Below, piece by piece: positions 32,587-42,556 of a stretch of DNA of 64,000 nucleotides (its first letter is position 1; every line of letters begins with the position of its first letter). The stretch is from Gelatoporia subvermispora B (lineage: Eukaryota > Basidiomycota > Agaricomycetes > Polyporales > Gelatoporiaceae). The notes under the pieces were generated by a model. It was not told where the DNA came from and searched no databases. It worked only from the letters and a program-made list of their open reading frames with translations. Made by a program: the position numbers and the translations under genes. The DNA lies in contig KB445799.1 in assembly GCA_000320605.2 (NCBI GenBank), positions 186,001 through 250,000 of the forward strand, given 5' to 3'.

Positions 32587-34371
32587 ATGAGCAGACCGAA
32601 ATTCTGTGTCGCAATTATGTGAGTACCATCTCCAAATTGATTGCATGCTGAGACCTCTAACCGTCATGTAGCGGGGGTGGAATTGCAGGACTGACACTGG
32701 CCGTTGCTTTGAACAAACTCGCGAATGACATTGAAGTCGATATCTACGAGTCTGCCACAGTGTTTACCGAGACAGGCGCCGGTATTTCTATGTCAGGTCG
32801 TATCTGGGAGACTATTGAGGCCCTTGGACTTGCGGAGGATATGCGAGTCTATGCGCACAATTTTGGTAGGTTGCCTTGGTGTCATCTTTCGGTGGTTGAT
32901 GGGCTAAAGACCGTATGCTACCATGAGATCTACCCATCAATTACCGTAAGGCCGACCAGCCGCAGCCTTTTGATCTCTCCGAAACTGCAAACAGAAGTTC
33001 GTATTAGGACGGTCATCGTGTTCACTACTGACAGTGTTAGCAACTAGCCTTCATAACATTCCACAGAGCAGATTTTCAGACTGCGCTTTGCAAGAACCTG
33101 CCATCCTCTGTCCGTTCGCACTTCTCTAAGAGACTCTTGTCATATGCGGAGACAGAGTCGGGCGGCGTCGAGCTTCGGTTCAAGGACGATACTACCGCCA
33201 CGTGCGATATTCTAATTGGCTGTGATGGAATTCACTCCGCTGTGCGGTCTTCCATGTATGGCCTGCTGGCCAGTCAGCTAGAGGCATCCGGAAAATCTGA
33301 GGAAGCAGCCACCATACGCTCTGCAGTAAAGCCTACATGGACGGGAATATTAGTCTATCGCAGCCTAGTCTCGATGGAAGTCCTTGCCAATAAGCACGCT
33401 GGACACAGAGCTCTGAGAGAGAATATATTGGTGCGTAACTTGTCAGTAGAGATTCAAGACTGGGATAACTGACATTATAATACGACAGTATTTTGGCAAG
33501 AATAAGGTTCGTGCCATGAATATTCTTCGGAGCTCAATTAAGGGGTTGCCTTGCAGCATGCAATGTGCTATCCTGTGGGGATTGGCGAGAACTCCAAACT
33601 TAATGTCGCAGCGGTCGTTAGCGACCCTCGTGGAGAGGGTGCTGAATATGACGGACCTTGGGTTGTACCGGCGACGAAGGAGGCCGTCCTGAAGGAATTT
33701 GCTCAATTCGAACCAGATTTCATAGAGGTTCTCGAGGTAAGAGGTTTGATAGATGCTCAACTTATTTACTTACTTTGATCCACGAGCAGTCCATGGATGA
33801 TGTACATTTGTGGGCACTACATGTTGTCCCAGGCTTACCGACTTATGTGTGTGGGAGAGCCGCCATCATGGGGGATGCGGTGAGCGTTCTCTATTTCCGG
33901 TTAGGGCAATTATTAAATCCCGCTAAAGGCGCACGCGATGACGCCGTTCCAAGGCGCAGGAGGAGGACAGGCTATTGAAGTGAGTAACAGTCGAATATTT
34001 ACCACCTTGGCAGACATCTTGAACCCACAACGCAGGATGCATTTACTCTCGCCACGCTACTTGCTGAACCCTGTGTGACGCGGAAGACAGCACACATTGC
34101 GCTGCGGGTGTTTGACGAGATTCGTCGGCCATTCACTCAGCAGGTCCAGCGCGATAGCCGTGAATCTGGTCTCCTCACTCAGCTCAACGAGGGTGAGCTC
34201 AAGAATTACACCACAGAAGACAGTACAGCAGGCGCGATTGGTGCAGAACTTCTCGAGTACGTAGCAAAGAGGCAAATCCAGTTAGCGAACTGGGCAGACA
34301 TTACGTCTGTTGCGCCCGACGTAGAAAGAGCGAAGCAGCTCATACATGAGCGTGTTGCCACCTCTCATTAG
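32587..34371 (+). CDS. FAD-dependent monooxygenase B (salicylate hydroxylase-like)
   Basis: Tandem paralogue of the gene at 29228, with the same exon plan. Exon 1 (MSRPKFCVAI) joins across a GTGAGT intron to IGGGIAGLTLAVAL, the FAD Rossmann motif, then VDIYESATVFTETGAGISMS. The DG motif is TCDILIGCDGIHSAVRSS (about 33205-33255). The GDA at about 33880 joins to AHAMTPFQGAGGGQAIE (about 33935-33978), followed by DAFTLATLLAEPCVTRKTAH and the C-terminal exon ending ERVATSH. Signature residues for FAD binding are all present, so it is probably active. The substrate is presumably a small aromatic acid or related compound, by family. It ends 120 bases from the convergent GH5 gene. A TATA box lies 56 bases upstream. 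Confidence 0.88.
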
Positions 34372-34490
34372 GCGATAGATCATCTCTGGTAGAACACACG
34401 CGTTTGTCTCCGGTGCTGTTCGTCAAGTTCTAGTTGTTGGTATCAAGGAGACTTAATGCTACATGATAATTCCTCCTGTTTACTACTTAG

Positions 34491-36194
34491 TCACTGCTCC
34501 GCAACAAGGGTGGCGTTGTCGGTCAGAATCTTGTTCAGCCCGTCTCTGTGCAAGCAGCTGTCGAAGCTGAAGCTCTTCGCGATCTCGTCGAGCTCCGCCT
34601 CACTCTTGCCCCGGAAGTGCTCTGCCCACTCGGGAACGAGGTACTCCGACACGAGAATGTTGCGCGTAAGTCTGCCGACGCGATCTGAGAGTTTCCACAC
34701 CGGCCATGGGTACAGGTTCTGGAACTCAGCGGGAACGTCCTGCTTGATAAGGTCGATGATTGGCTGGTAGACGTGCCGGACTTGGGAGTCGTCAGCGCCC
34801 CATGCGTCGACGGCAAGACGGTGCTTCTTGGCAAGGAAGTCCTTGAAGAGCTTCATGTAGGGCGTCTCCCGCGAGACATAGACCATTCCCTGGAAACCGA
34901 TGTCCTTGTAGAGCCAAATGGACCAGCTGAGACGATCCTGTAGATGGATTAGCATCATAGTGAGATGAACTGCACCCAGCCATACCTTGTTGTAGATGGA
35001 GAGCTGATCCTGGAGAACACGGTATCGCTCTTCATTGATTGCATCCATCTTGTCTCCCTCATACTCTTTCCGTGCGTAAACAGGGCCCCACTCGCCGTTC
35101 CAGACGCACAAGCCTCGCTGGTCCATCCACTCACGCTTCTTCTCGTAGCTACGCCGCAGGCGGTGGCGCTGCGTCTCGCTGCCGACGTACGCTTCGGGCG
35201 AGCTGGGGAAGCCGAAGAGCGAGTAATCGTGAATCGCATACGCGCAATTCTCCCAGCGTGTGTTTACGTCCCCGAAGTGCGAAAAATCCGATGCGAACGT
35301 GTTGCCGTCAAAGAAGATGGCGTGGTGTGGGTCAATCGTGCGAATTGCAGTATAGACGCGGTCGTAGAAGGCGATGACACGGGTGTGATACGGGTCCGTG
35401 GGTTCGTTCAGCGGGTTGTAACCCGCGATCCAGGTGTTCCCGATGTAGTGCTTCGCGAGCTCCTCCCAGAGCCAGACAGCGCGGTCCTGGAAGTCCTTGT
35501 GCTCCCAGAACTTGGCAATGTGGGTGCCGGCATCTGAGTGCCAGTCGGTGTTTTGGCCACCGGGGGCTGTGTGAAGGTCAAGGATAGTGTAGATTCCGTG
35601 CTTCGAGCAGAGGTCGATTACGCGATCGAGGTGCTTGAACCCCTCTTCCTTCAATACACGCGGATTGAGGTCATCTAGGGCGGCGAATCATGATCAGGTG
35701 AGTGCCAGAGGTACCAACTGCCAACTTTACCCTCGAAGTGCCGGTAGTTGAAAGGTATCCGGATGCAGTTGAGTCCCAAGCTCTTGAAGAAGGCGGCATC
35801 GGCGTCTGTGAAGAAGTATTCCAAGAACTGCCCAATGATAACGATACGGTTATAACCACTGCTCGATGCGAGGTTTGTCGGATTGCATACCTTGTCAAAG
35901 AAGAACTCCGATTTCTCTTGGCCAACTACGTCCGCAAGGGCCGCACGGATTTGGTACTCGCAACCAGGATATCCTGGATCAGAATGAGTCTAAATCAGAT
36001 CGAGATGCAGCTTCAGGACCGCGCACCGCTGATGAAGTTCTCCATGCTTTCAAAAGCACCGCATGTCAAGAATGAGCAAATCTCGGTGAAACCAAAACGT
36101 ACTTCATCCAGCCTCCCAGCCCCGCTCCGCGAAGGATGATCTCCTTGCCATTGTGGTCGACGAGCTTAGTGCCAGAGACTTTGATGTATGCCAT
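34491..36194 (-). CDS. Glycoside hydrolase family 5, divergent copy 1
   Basis: Retaining beta-glycosidase of clan GH-A, resembling fungal exo-beta-1,3-glucanase-like GH5 proteins; I cannot fix the substrate. The start at 36194 (MAYIKVSGTKLVDHNGKEII) leads to LRGAGLGGWM (exon 1, 36103-36194), MENFISGYPGCE, and SEFFFDKFLEYFF across a GTATGC intron. The acid/base Glu is in IAGYNPLNEPTDP and the nucleophile Glu in CVWNGEWGPVYAR; HTAPGGQN and YAIHDYSLFGFP are other subsite blocks. The C-terminal exon carries WSIWLYKDIGFQGMVYVSRE. No signal peptide, so intracellular action is likely (inference). It is very similar to the gene at 37048 and divergently placed, an inverted duplication. A TATATAAT element lies about 41 bases upstream on the minus strand. 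Confidence 0.9.
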
Positions 36195-37047
36195 GGTAGA
36201 TGGGCTGCGAGTTGCTCTTCGATACCTTGAACATATTATATACGGCCTCGGAACGGATGGATCATGAAGAGATCATGGGTTGTTTCGTTCAGGCCCCAGA
36301 GCGGTCCGCCATTCCCGTCCGACGTTTCGCCGGTGAGAGACGAAGACGAGAAGCGAGCGCTCACGGTTTTGATACGCGTCTAACAGAGCCACGCTCATCA
36401 GGAACATCTTCATGAGTTCAAAGAATTGCTGCTCATGAGGTCAGCGAGGAAGCGATAAGGAGAGAACATGACTCGTTTGGCGAGTGAGTCGCCGTCGCCT
36501 GCGAGGTCTAAGCGCCAGGCGCCCATCTTAAACCAGCGCTTCTTGTACGTGGTGTAGTGACAAAAATGGCAAGTACTACAGTGTTCGTGAATCATTCGAG
36601 CATGCACAGTATTGCCTCTGTCAGCTGCGTATTTTCTTGGATTTGACAGTCTAGTAGAGCACACCACTCCTCACCGCATATCCTGAAGCGTCATTGGAAG
36701 GTCTCAAGCCTTAGAGAATGGCGTCAATTCGCAAACTTTCGTGAGCTTCTGCTCCAAGCCGAGTCATCATAGGCAATTGAGACTCTGAGAGACGTCGGCG
36801 GCCGCGCATCCCGTTCCCAGATCACTCCTTATGGCAACACACATTCTATATATAGTGCGAGGCTATCTCTGTTACCTTCCGATGTTTTTCCGGACCAAGA
36901 CAGAATGCTTATTGCAAGTCATCCTGGACGTCGCATGGTCATGTGTCTCCAGCCGCTCAATGCGACGGTCCGGGAGTAACGGCGCGTAGAATGTAAATAG
37001 TACAAACGGCCAGGACGTGCTTGAGATCGTCCCCGCCACACACAGCC
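36195..37047. promoter_or_regulatory. Bidirectional promoter region of the GH5 pair
   Basis: An 853-base divergent intergenic region. TATA-like elements sit near each end: minus-strand TATATAAT at 36235-36242 and TATATATA at 36847-36854, about 41 and 194 bases from the two ATGs. The middle shows no gene. Co-regulation of the pair is plausible but inferred. Confidence 0.55.
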
Positions 37048-38749
37048 ATGTCGAGTTTCCTAAAGGTAGACGGCACGAAGATTGTCGACGGGGACGGTAA
37101 TGAAGTCATCTTGCGCGGCGCTGGTCTGGGAGGCTGGATGACGTGAGTGAACACAACTCGCACAATAGTGCTGAAGTGTATCGATTGCAGAATGGAGAAC
37201 TTCATCACAGGTGCGACTAGTATGTTTGAGAGGATGCTAAGTATTGGCTGACGGTAACGGAAACTAGGATACCCTGGATGTGAGTTCCAGATACGAGAGG
37301 CCCTCGCCGAAGTCCTCGGCAAGGAGAAGTCAGAGTTCTTCTTTGACAAGGCAAGACCATCCCGTTCCCCTACATTCCAGAGGCTCACTGACGGCCGCAG
37401 TTCCTCGAGCATTTTTTCGCCGAGCCCGACGCCGCCTTCTTCAAGTCTCTCAGCCTGAACTGTATTCGCATCGCCATCGGCTACAGGCACTTCGAGGATG
37501 ACATGAACCCACGCGTGTTGAAGCCCAGCTGCTTCAAGCACCTCGATCGCGTCGTCGCTGCGTGCGCCAAGCACGGCATCTACACCATCCTCGACATGCA
37601 CACCGCGCCCGGCGGGCAGAACGGCGGGTGGCACTCGGACCACGGAACGCACATCGCCTCGTTTTGGATGCACAAGGACTTCCAGGACAGGCTCGTCTGG
37701 CTTTGGAGGGAAGTCGCAGACCATTACAAGGATGAGAAGGTCGGAGTTTTTGCCCCCGGGAGACGGAGAAGGATATGCTGATGCCTGACATATGTCCAGT
37801 GGATCGCGGGGTACAACCCCATGAACGAGCCCGCGGATCCGGAGCACAGCGGGCTTGTGTCATACTACGACCGCGTGCACGCTGCAATCAGTTCGGTCGA
37901 CACGAACCACATCTTATTCCTCGACGGCAATACGTACGCGACGGACTTCAGCGGCTTTCCCGAAGATGCCGCGACGCGGTGGCCGGGCGCGGCGTATGCG
38001 ATCCACGACTACTCCGTGTACGGCTTCCCGAAGACACCTGAGCCGTATGCTCGCACAGAGGAGCAGCTCAGACGGATGCGCCGGAGCTACGAGAAGAAGC
38101 GCGAGTGGATGGACCAGCGCGGCCTCTGCGTCTGGAACGGAGAGTGGGGGCCTGTGTATGCCAGGAAGGAGTACGAGGGCGACGAGACGGACGAAACCAA
38201 CGAACGGCGGTACAATGTCCTGAACGATCAGCTCGAGCTCTACCACAGGGTGCATAAATCCTGCATTCAGCCAGACATTGCCACTCACTTCTGTCGCAGG
38301 ACCGCTTGAGCTGGTCAATCTGGCTGTATAAAGACATCGGCTTCCAAGGCATGGTCTACGTCTCGAAGGAGACGCCGTACATGAAGCTTTTCAAGGACTT
38401 CTTGCACAAGAAGTACCGTCTTGCCGTTGACGCGTGGGGCGCGGACGACCGAGCCGTGCGCCACATCTTCAACCCGCTCATCGACCTCATCAAGGAAAAC
38501 GTGCCGAACGAGGAGCACCGTCAGCTGTACCCGTACCCTGTGTGGCGTGTCGAAGAGCGTGCGACACGCCTCGGGCGGACGATGCTCATCAGCGAGTTCA
38601 TGGTCAACGAATGGGCGGCGCACTTCCGCGGCATGGACGAGGCCCAGCTCGAGCGCCTGGCGGAGAGCTTCAAGTTTGAGAACTGCATGGAACGCGAGGG
38701 TCTGAACAGGGTGCTCAGGGACCATGCGAAGCAGACGGGGGCTGCGTAA
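37048..38749 (+). CDS. Glycoside hydrolase family 5, divergent copy 2
   Basis: Paralogue of the gene at 34491. Six exons (37048-37142, 37191-37210, 37268-37350, 37401-37739, 37800-38249, 38300-38749) sum to 478 codons plus stop. Start MSSFLKVDGTKIVDGDGNEV, then ILRGAGLGGWM, MENFITGYPGCEFQ, FLEHFFAEPDAAFFKSLSLN. The acid/base Glu is in WIAGYNPMNEPADP and the nucleophile Glu in CVWNGEWGPVYARK; HTAPGGQNGGWHSDHGTH is intact. No signal peptide. Intron 3 begins GC rather than GT (AAG then GCAAGACC, 37351) and ends GCCGCAG; the paralogue has a normal GTATGC donor at the same spot. Exon 2 is only 20 bases. Probably an active intracellular beta-glucan-type hydrolase, by family. Confidence 0.92.
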
Positions 38750-38845
38750 AGGTAACGAGAACATCTAAGGTCGAATGTAACATTAGGCGCACTTATCGAT
38801 ACTTTTGGTACGGATAGTGCAGAGCTCGTAGTGTCTGGGCAAATG

Positions 38846-40045
38846 TCACCGTGCAGCAACGAACTGGGTCCTTCCTTTGACGTTTCGTCTGGTATCCTCC
38901 TCGCGCAGCTTCGCTTCCAATGCTGCGAAGAGATCCTTCGCGTACTTTTCTCCATCCTGAGGTGATATGTTCAGTACTCTGGCTGCTCATAAAGCGATGG
39001 ATTACCCACTGTGATCAAACTCTTGATGAGAGAGAGATCCAGTTCCCCAGGTCCCAGCAGTCGCATGGCTTGCAGACTGGGCGACGAGCCGGGAGGGAAC
39101 GAGAACGCCAATAGCAGGCGCAATGGCACGGACGCCTCTTCATGTAGGGTAGCGTCGAGGAAGTGTGTTGGCGGTAACTAGATGCAGCTCAGCACCGTCA
39201 TGAGCCTGGAACTAGGGGTTAACTCACGATGTTCATGGTCACGCAAACAGGCCATTTCTCCCTACTGCCCAGCGGCTCGCCCTCATCCCAGTAATCAGGC
39301 AGTTCAAAATCAGCAGCTGTCGCCGCCATTTGCCTTGTGTCAAATCCACTCGTCATCTCTTGATCCTTCTCCGGGTCTATTTGCATGTTGTCGCCAGAAG
39401 ATGTCCCAGTAGGCTTCGCGCGATATTGCACTGCACGCGTCCGAGGAACCTTGGTGTCCCATAATGCGGCGCGAGCAGCCATGAAAAGCGCGTCAGACAC
39501 GTTCCCAGAGTCAGAAACCACTACAAGATCAAGACTAAGAAGCCATGACCGCTTTTTGGGCAGGATGCTGAGGTTTGGTGGGTGAAGGGACGGGTGAGAA
39601 AGGGTCTGGTGGATGATTGTGGTATAGTCATGTTGGAGGTCGTCCAACGCGTTCGATGAGAGGTGAGGGTAAGCAGAGGGAGAACTATCTTTGTTCCATT
39701 CAGCTTCAGGCATCTACAGAAGACTGGTTCTAGGGACATCAACTAGAAAAGCACGCACCATGTCACTGCACATGTTATCCTACCCCCTTCCACACCTTCA
39801 CCGTTCTCGATGTCCTCAACCTCTAGCTTCGTTGCAGCAAGAATCTCCGTTCCCCCTCCACCTTCGCCAGAGCTCTTCCCAATGTTCAATTTCGCGCTAC
39901 CATTCGCCAAAGGCACAACGCCGGTCTCCAGAAGCACCGTCCGGTAGTCGAGAAGAGCTCGACCGTCCGCTCGTAGTGGCTGCTTTGCTTGTAGCGACGT
40001 CTGGATGTAGGACCTTTCAGCTTTTGAGATAATTATCGCCGTCAT
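38846..40045 (-). CDS. RRP42: Exosome complex subunit Rrp42 (RNase PH fold)
   Basis: Core-ring subunit of the RNA exosome, acting in rRNA processing and RNA decay in nucleus and cytoplasm. Four exons on the minus strand (39759-40045, 39228-39684, 39010-39177, 38846-38956) sum to 340 codons plus stop. Start MTAIIISKAERSYIQTSLQA, then KQPLRADGRALLDYRTVLLE, TGVVPLANGSAKLNIG, GGGTEILAATKLEVEDIENG. The first splice joins ITCAVT to CSPSAYPHL. The RNase PH core includes SDSGNVSDALFMAARAALWD, TKVPRTRAVQY, and FELPDYWDEGEPLGSREKWP. The C-terminus is KYAKDLFAALEAKLREED. Like eukaryotic Rrp42 generally, it is expected to be structural rather than catalytic. It is divergent from the peptidase gene 206 bases away. 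Confidence 0.94.
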
Positions 40046-40251
40046 AGTCAAGTCTCTGAGCTTTGTGAATAACAGCCCAGTACGGCGGAGGTGGTGGTGG
40101 TGGACAAGAGGGTCACTTGTATTAAGCGCTCGTTTGTGATTCGGAACTCGGACTCACCTCTCCTCAAGTTCTCCATCTCGCATCTGCAACTGTCATATAA
40201 CAGTTCTATAGCGCAACATCGTATTCATCACTTGCACACCTGCTTAACAGA

Positions 40252-42258
40252 ATGTATCCTGGTGGGTAACCTGTCCACTGGATACTACCACAGCTCGGCT
40301 GAGGTGCTCGGCTACAGCCAAGGAGCATGCGATCAAGACCTTCAGCAAGCTCGTTGAGCTTTTACCTGATACTGAGCGGAACAGGGTACGCATATGACGA
40401 CTCAGAGATATCATGCATGACATCTGATAGGGATTATGAACATAGCCGCAAATCGCTCTCCTTGCGGGAGGGGTTACACCTTTCAGGAACGATACCGATC
40501 GTGAACTTCCCTTCCGCCAGGTGCGGAATGGTGCTGTATCTCTCGGAAGCGCGGTACTCAACTAAATCTATAGGAGTCTAACTTCTACTACCTGTCCGGT
40601 TGCACGGTACCAGGCTCGTATCTTCTGATTGCCTACCAGAATGGCACCTCCTTCACCACCAATCCCTCCGTGCAACTCTTCATTCCGAAAGTCGAACTCG
40701 CAGATCTGATGTGGTCTGTGCCTCCTCCGACCGTCGACGAGGCTACTGCAACACACAACGTGACACGCGTGGAACATTCTGAAGCACTCCCAGACGCTAT
40801 CCATGAACTGCTAAAGGCGTTCCCTGAGGCAACCTTCCACATCCTCCCCGCTACGCCGCAATTCCCCGATATTCCCTCCAAGTTCTCTGCCCTCCCGTTG
40901 ACTGCTAACGCGCGGATTACGGAAGACTACCTCCTTCCTGCCCTGCACCGTGCGCGGCTCACCAAGGATGCAGCCGAGATTGAATTGATCAGGCAGGCGA
41001 ACGCGATCAGTTCAAGGGCACATGAAACGGTTATGCGCGTATTAGGTCAAGGTGTTCTTGGTGCAATAAAACGCGCGAAGGACGCTGGGGTGGACAGGCC
41101 ACTACTGCCTAGTGAATGGTTAATTGAGAAAGAAGCAGAAGCAGAGGCGTTGTTCGTTGCGTCGTGCAGGCGCGAAGGGTGTGTGTCTGATTGGCTACAT
41201 AGTGTTCGTGACTGTGGACTTATCTGCGCCCCATAGTGCTGTGCATCAGGCATACCTCCCCATCGTGGCCGCTGCGAACAGGGCCTCGACACTGCATTAC
41301 TGCTGCAATGACAAGGACTTCGCCTGGGGCCCCGTAGGTGCCCACGATCACCATAATCACAATAGCTTCGCGCACGATCAAGCGAGGCAACTTCACCCAC
41401 AGGTTCTCCTGATCGACGCGGGATGCGAATGGAATTGCTACGCGGCGGACAGTGCGTGCAAGTAATCTGTATCAGCAACATCTAGCTCACAGCAGGGACG
41501 CAGTCACCCGTACCATGCCAGTTGGTAATGGGGGCAAGTTCACGCCAGAAGCGCGAGCAATCTACGAGCTTGTCCTAGAAATGCAACGTGTAAGCCACCG
41601 ACCCTGTAATGCGCCGAGATGTTGTCCTTACTGAGCCATTGAAGCTTTCCCTGGAGGTGTTGAAGCCAGGCCTTCATTGGGATGCTGTCCAGCTGCTCTG
41701 CCATCGCACGCTCGTGCGTGGCTTCCAGCGCCTAGGTATCTTCAAGACCCCTTCGTCCCCTGGCTCGGGCTCCTGGAACTCGGAGGAGGCGATCCTTGCC
41801 AGTGGAGTCAGCACTGCTTTCTTCCCCCACGGGCTAGGACACTCCCTGGGGCTCGACGTGCACGATGTGCCGAGCGCCAGCAAGCCCGAGAAGAACGAAA
41901 CGATACAGCGGGGTGTTGAGCTCGGGCCCGAGTCGTTCTATACGTACCTCAGGTTGCGATTGCCCTTGGAGGAGGGCATGGTAGTGGTACGCGCTTGTCC
42001 GGTCATGGCTGTGTCAGTTCTTGGTATTGACGAGGCTCTTGACAGACGGTTGAACCGGGCATTTACTTCTCGCCGCACCTGTTGGCTCCGGTCCGCGACT
42101 CGCGACACATTGACCACGAAGTGCTCAAGCGATATGAGAGCGTCGGCGGCGTGCGTATCGAGGATGTCGTCGTGATCACGAAGGATGGTTACGTGAACCT
42201 GACCACGGTTCGGAGCGATGTCGATTGGGTCGAAGGAGTGTGCTCCGGTGCATTGTAG
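40252..42258 (+). CDS. Xaa-Pro aminopeptidase/prolidase-like metallopeptidase (M24B)
   Basis: Metallopeptidase that cleaves peptides or dipeptides next to proline. The first exon is tiny (MYP, 10 bases), spliced to ARLRCSATAKEHAIKTFSKL. The N-terminal creatinase-like domain has FRQESNFYYLSGCTVPGSYL (about 40545-40620). The C-terminal pita-bread domain has all five metal ligands: Asp in VLLIDAGCEWNCYAAD, Asp in DITRTMPVG (joined by an intron ending GACGCAG near 41504), His in FFPHGLGHSLGLDVHD, Glu in TVEPGIYFSPHLLAP, and Glu in GGVRIEDVVVITKDGY. RREGAVHQAYLPIVAAANRA and ASTLHYCCNDKDF are typical. It ends VEGVCSGAL. No signal peptide, so cytosolic or mitochondrial. Several introns; borders around 41160-41260 and 41930-42050 are approximate. 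Confidence 0.9.
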
Positions 42259-42556
42259 GTGACATGCATACTGGCAGATTGTGAGAATATGTAGCAACAG
42301 TGTACCACTACATGAATCAAGCTGCAAACAATATCGGTATCTATTACTGGGTATGACCTATACTGGAATACGGTTCTAAGGAGCTACACAGACCCTTTGC
42401 CACGTCTAGCTGGCGAACAGTGCCTAAAACGAAATACAAGGTGCTGGAACAAGGACCATATATACACAAGAAAAAAGAGCGACTTCCGCATATCATATGC
42501 TGTCCATGTCCTGCAAGGACAAAACCGACACACCACTCCGCTTCCAATTTCCAGTA

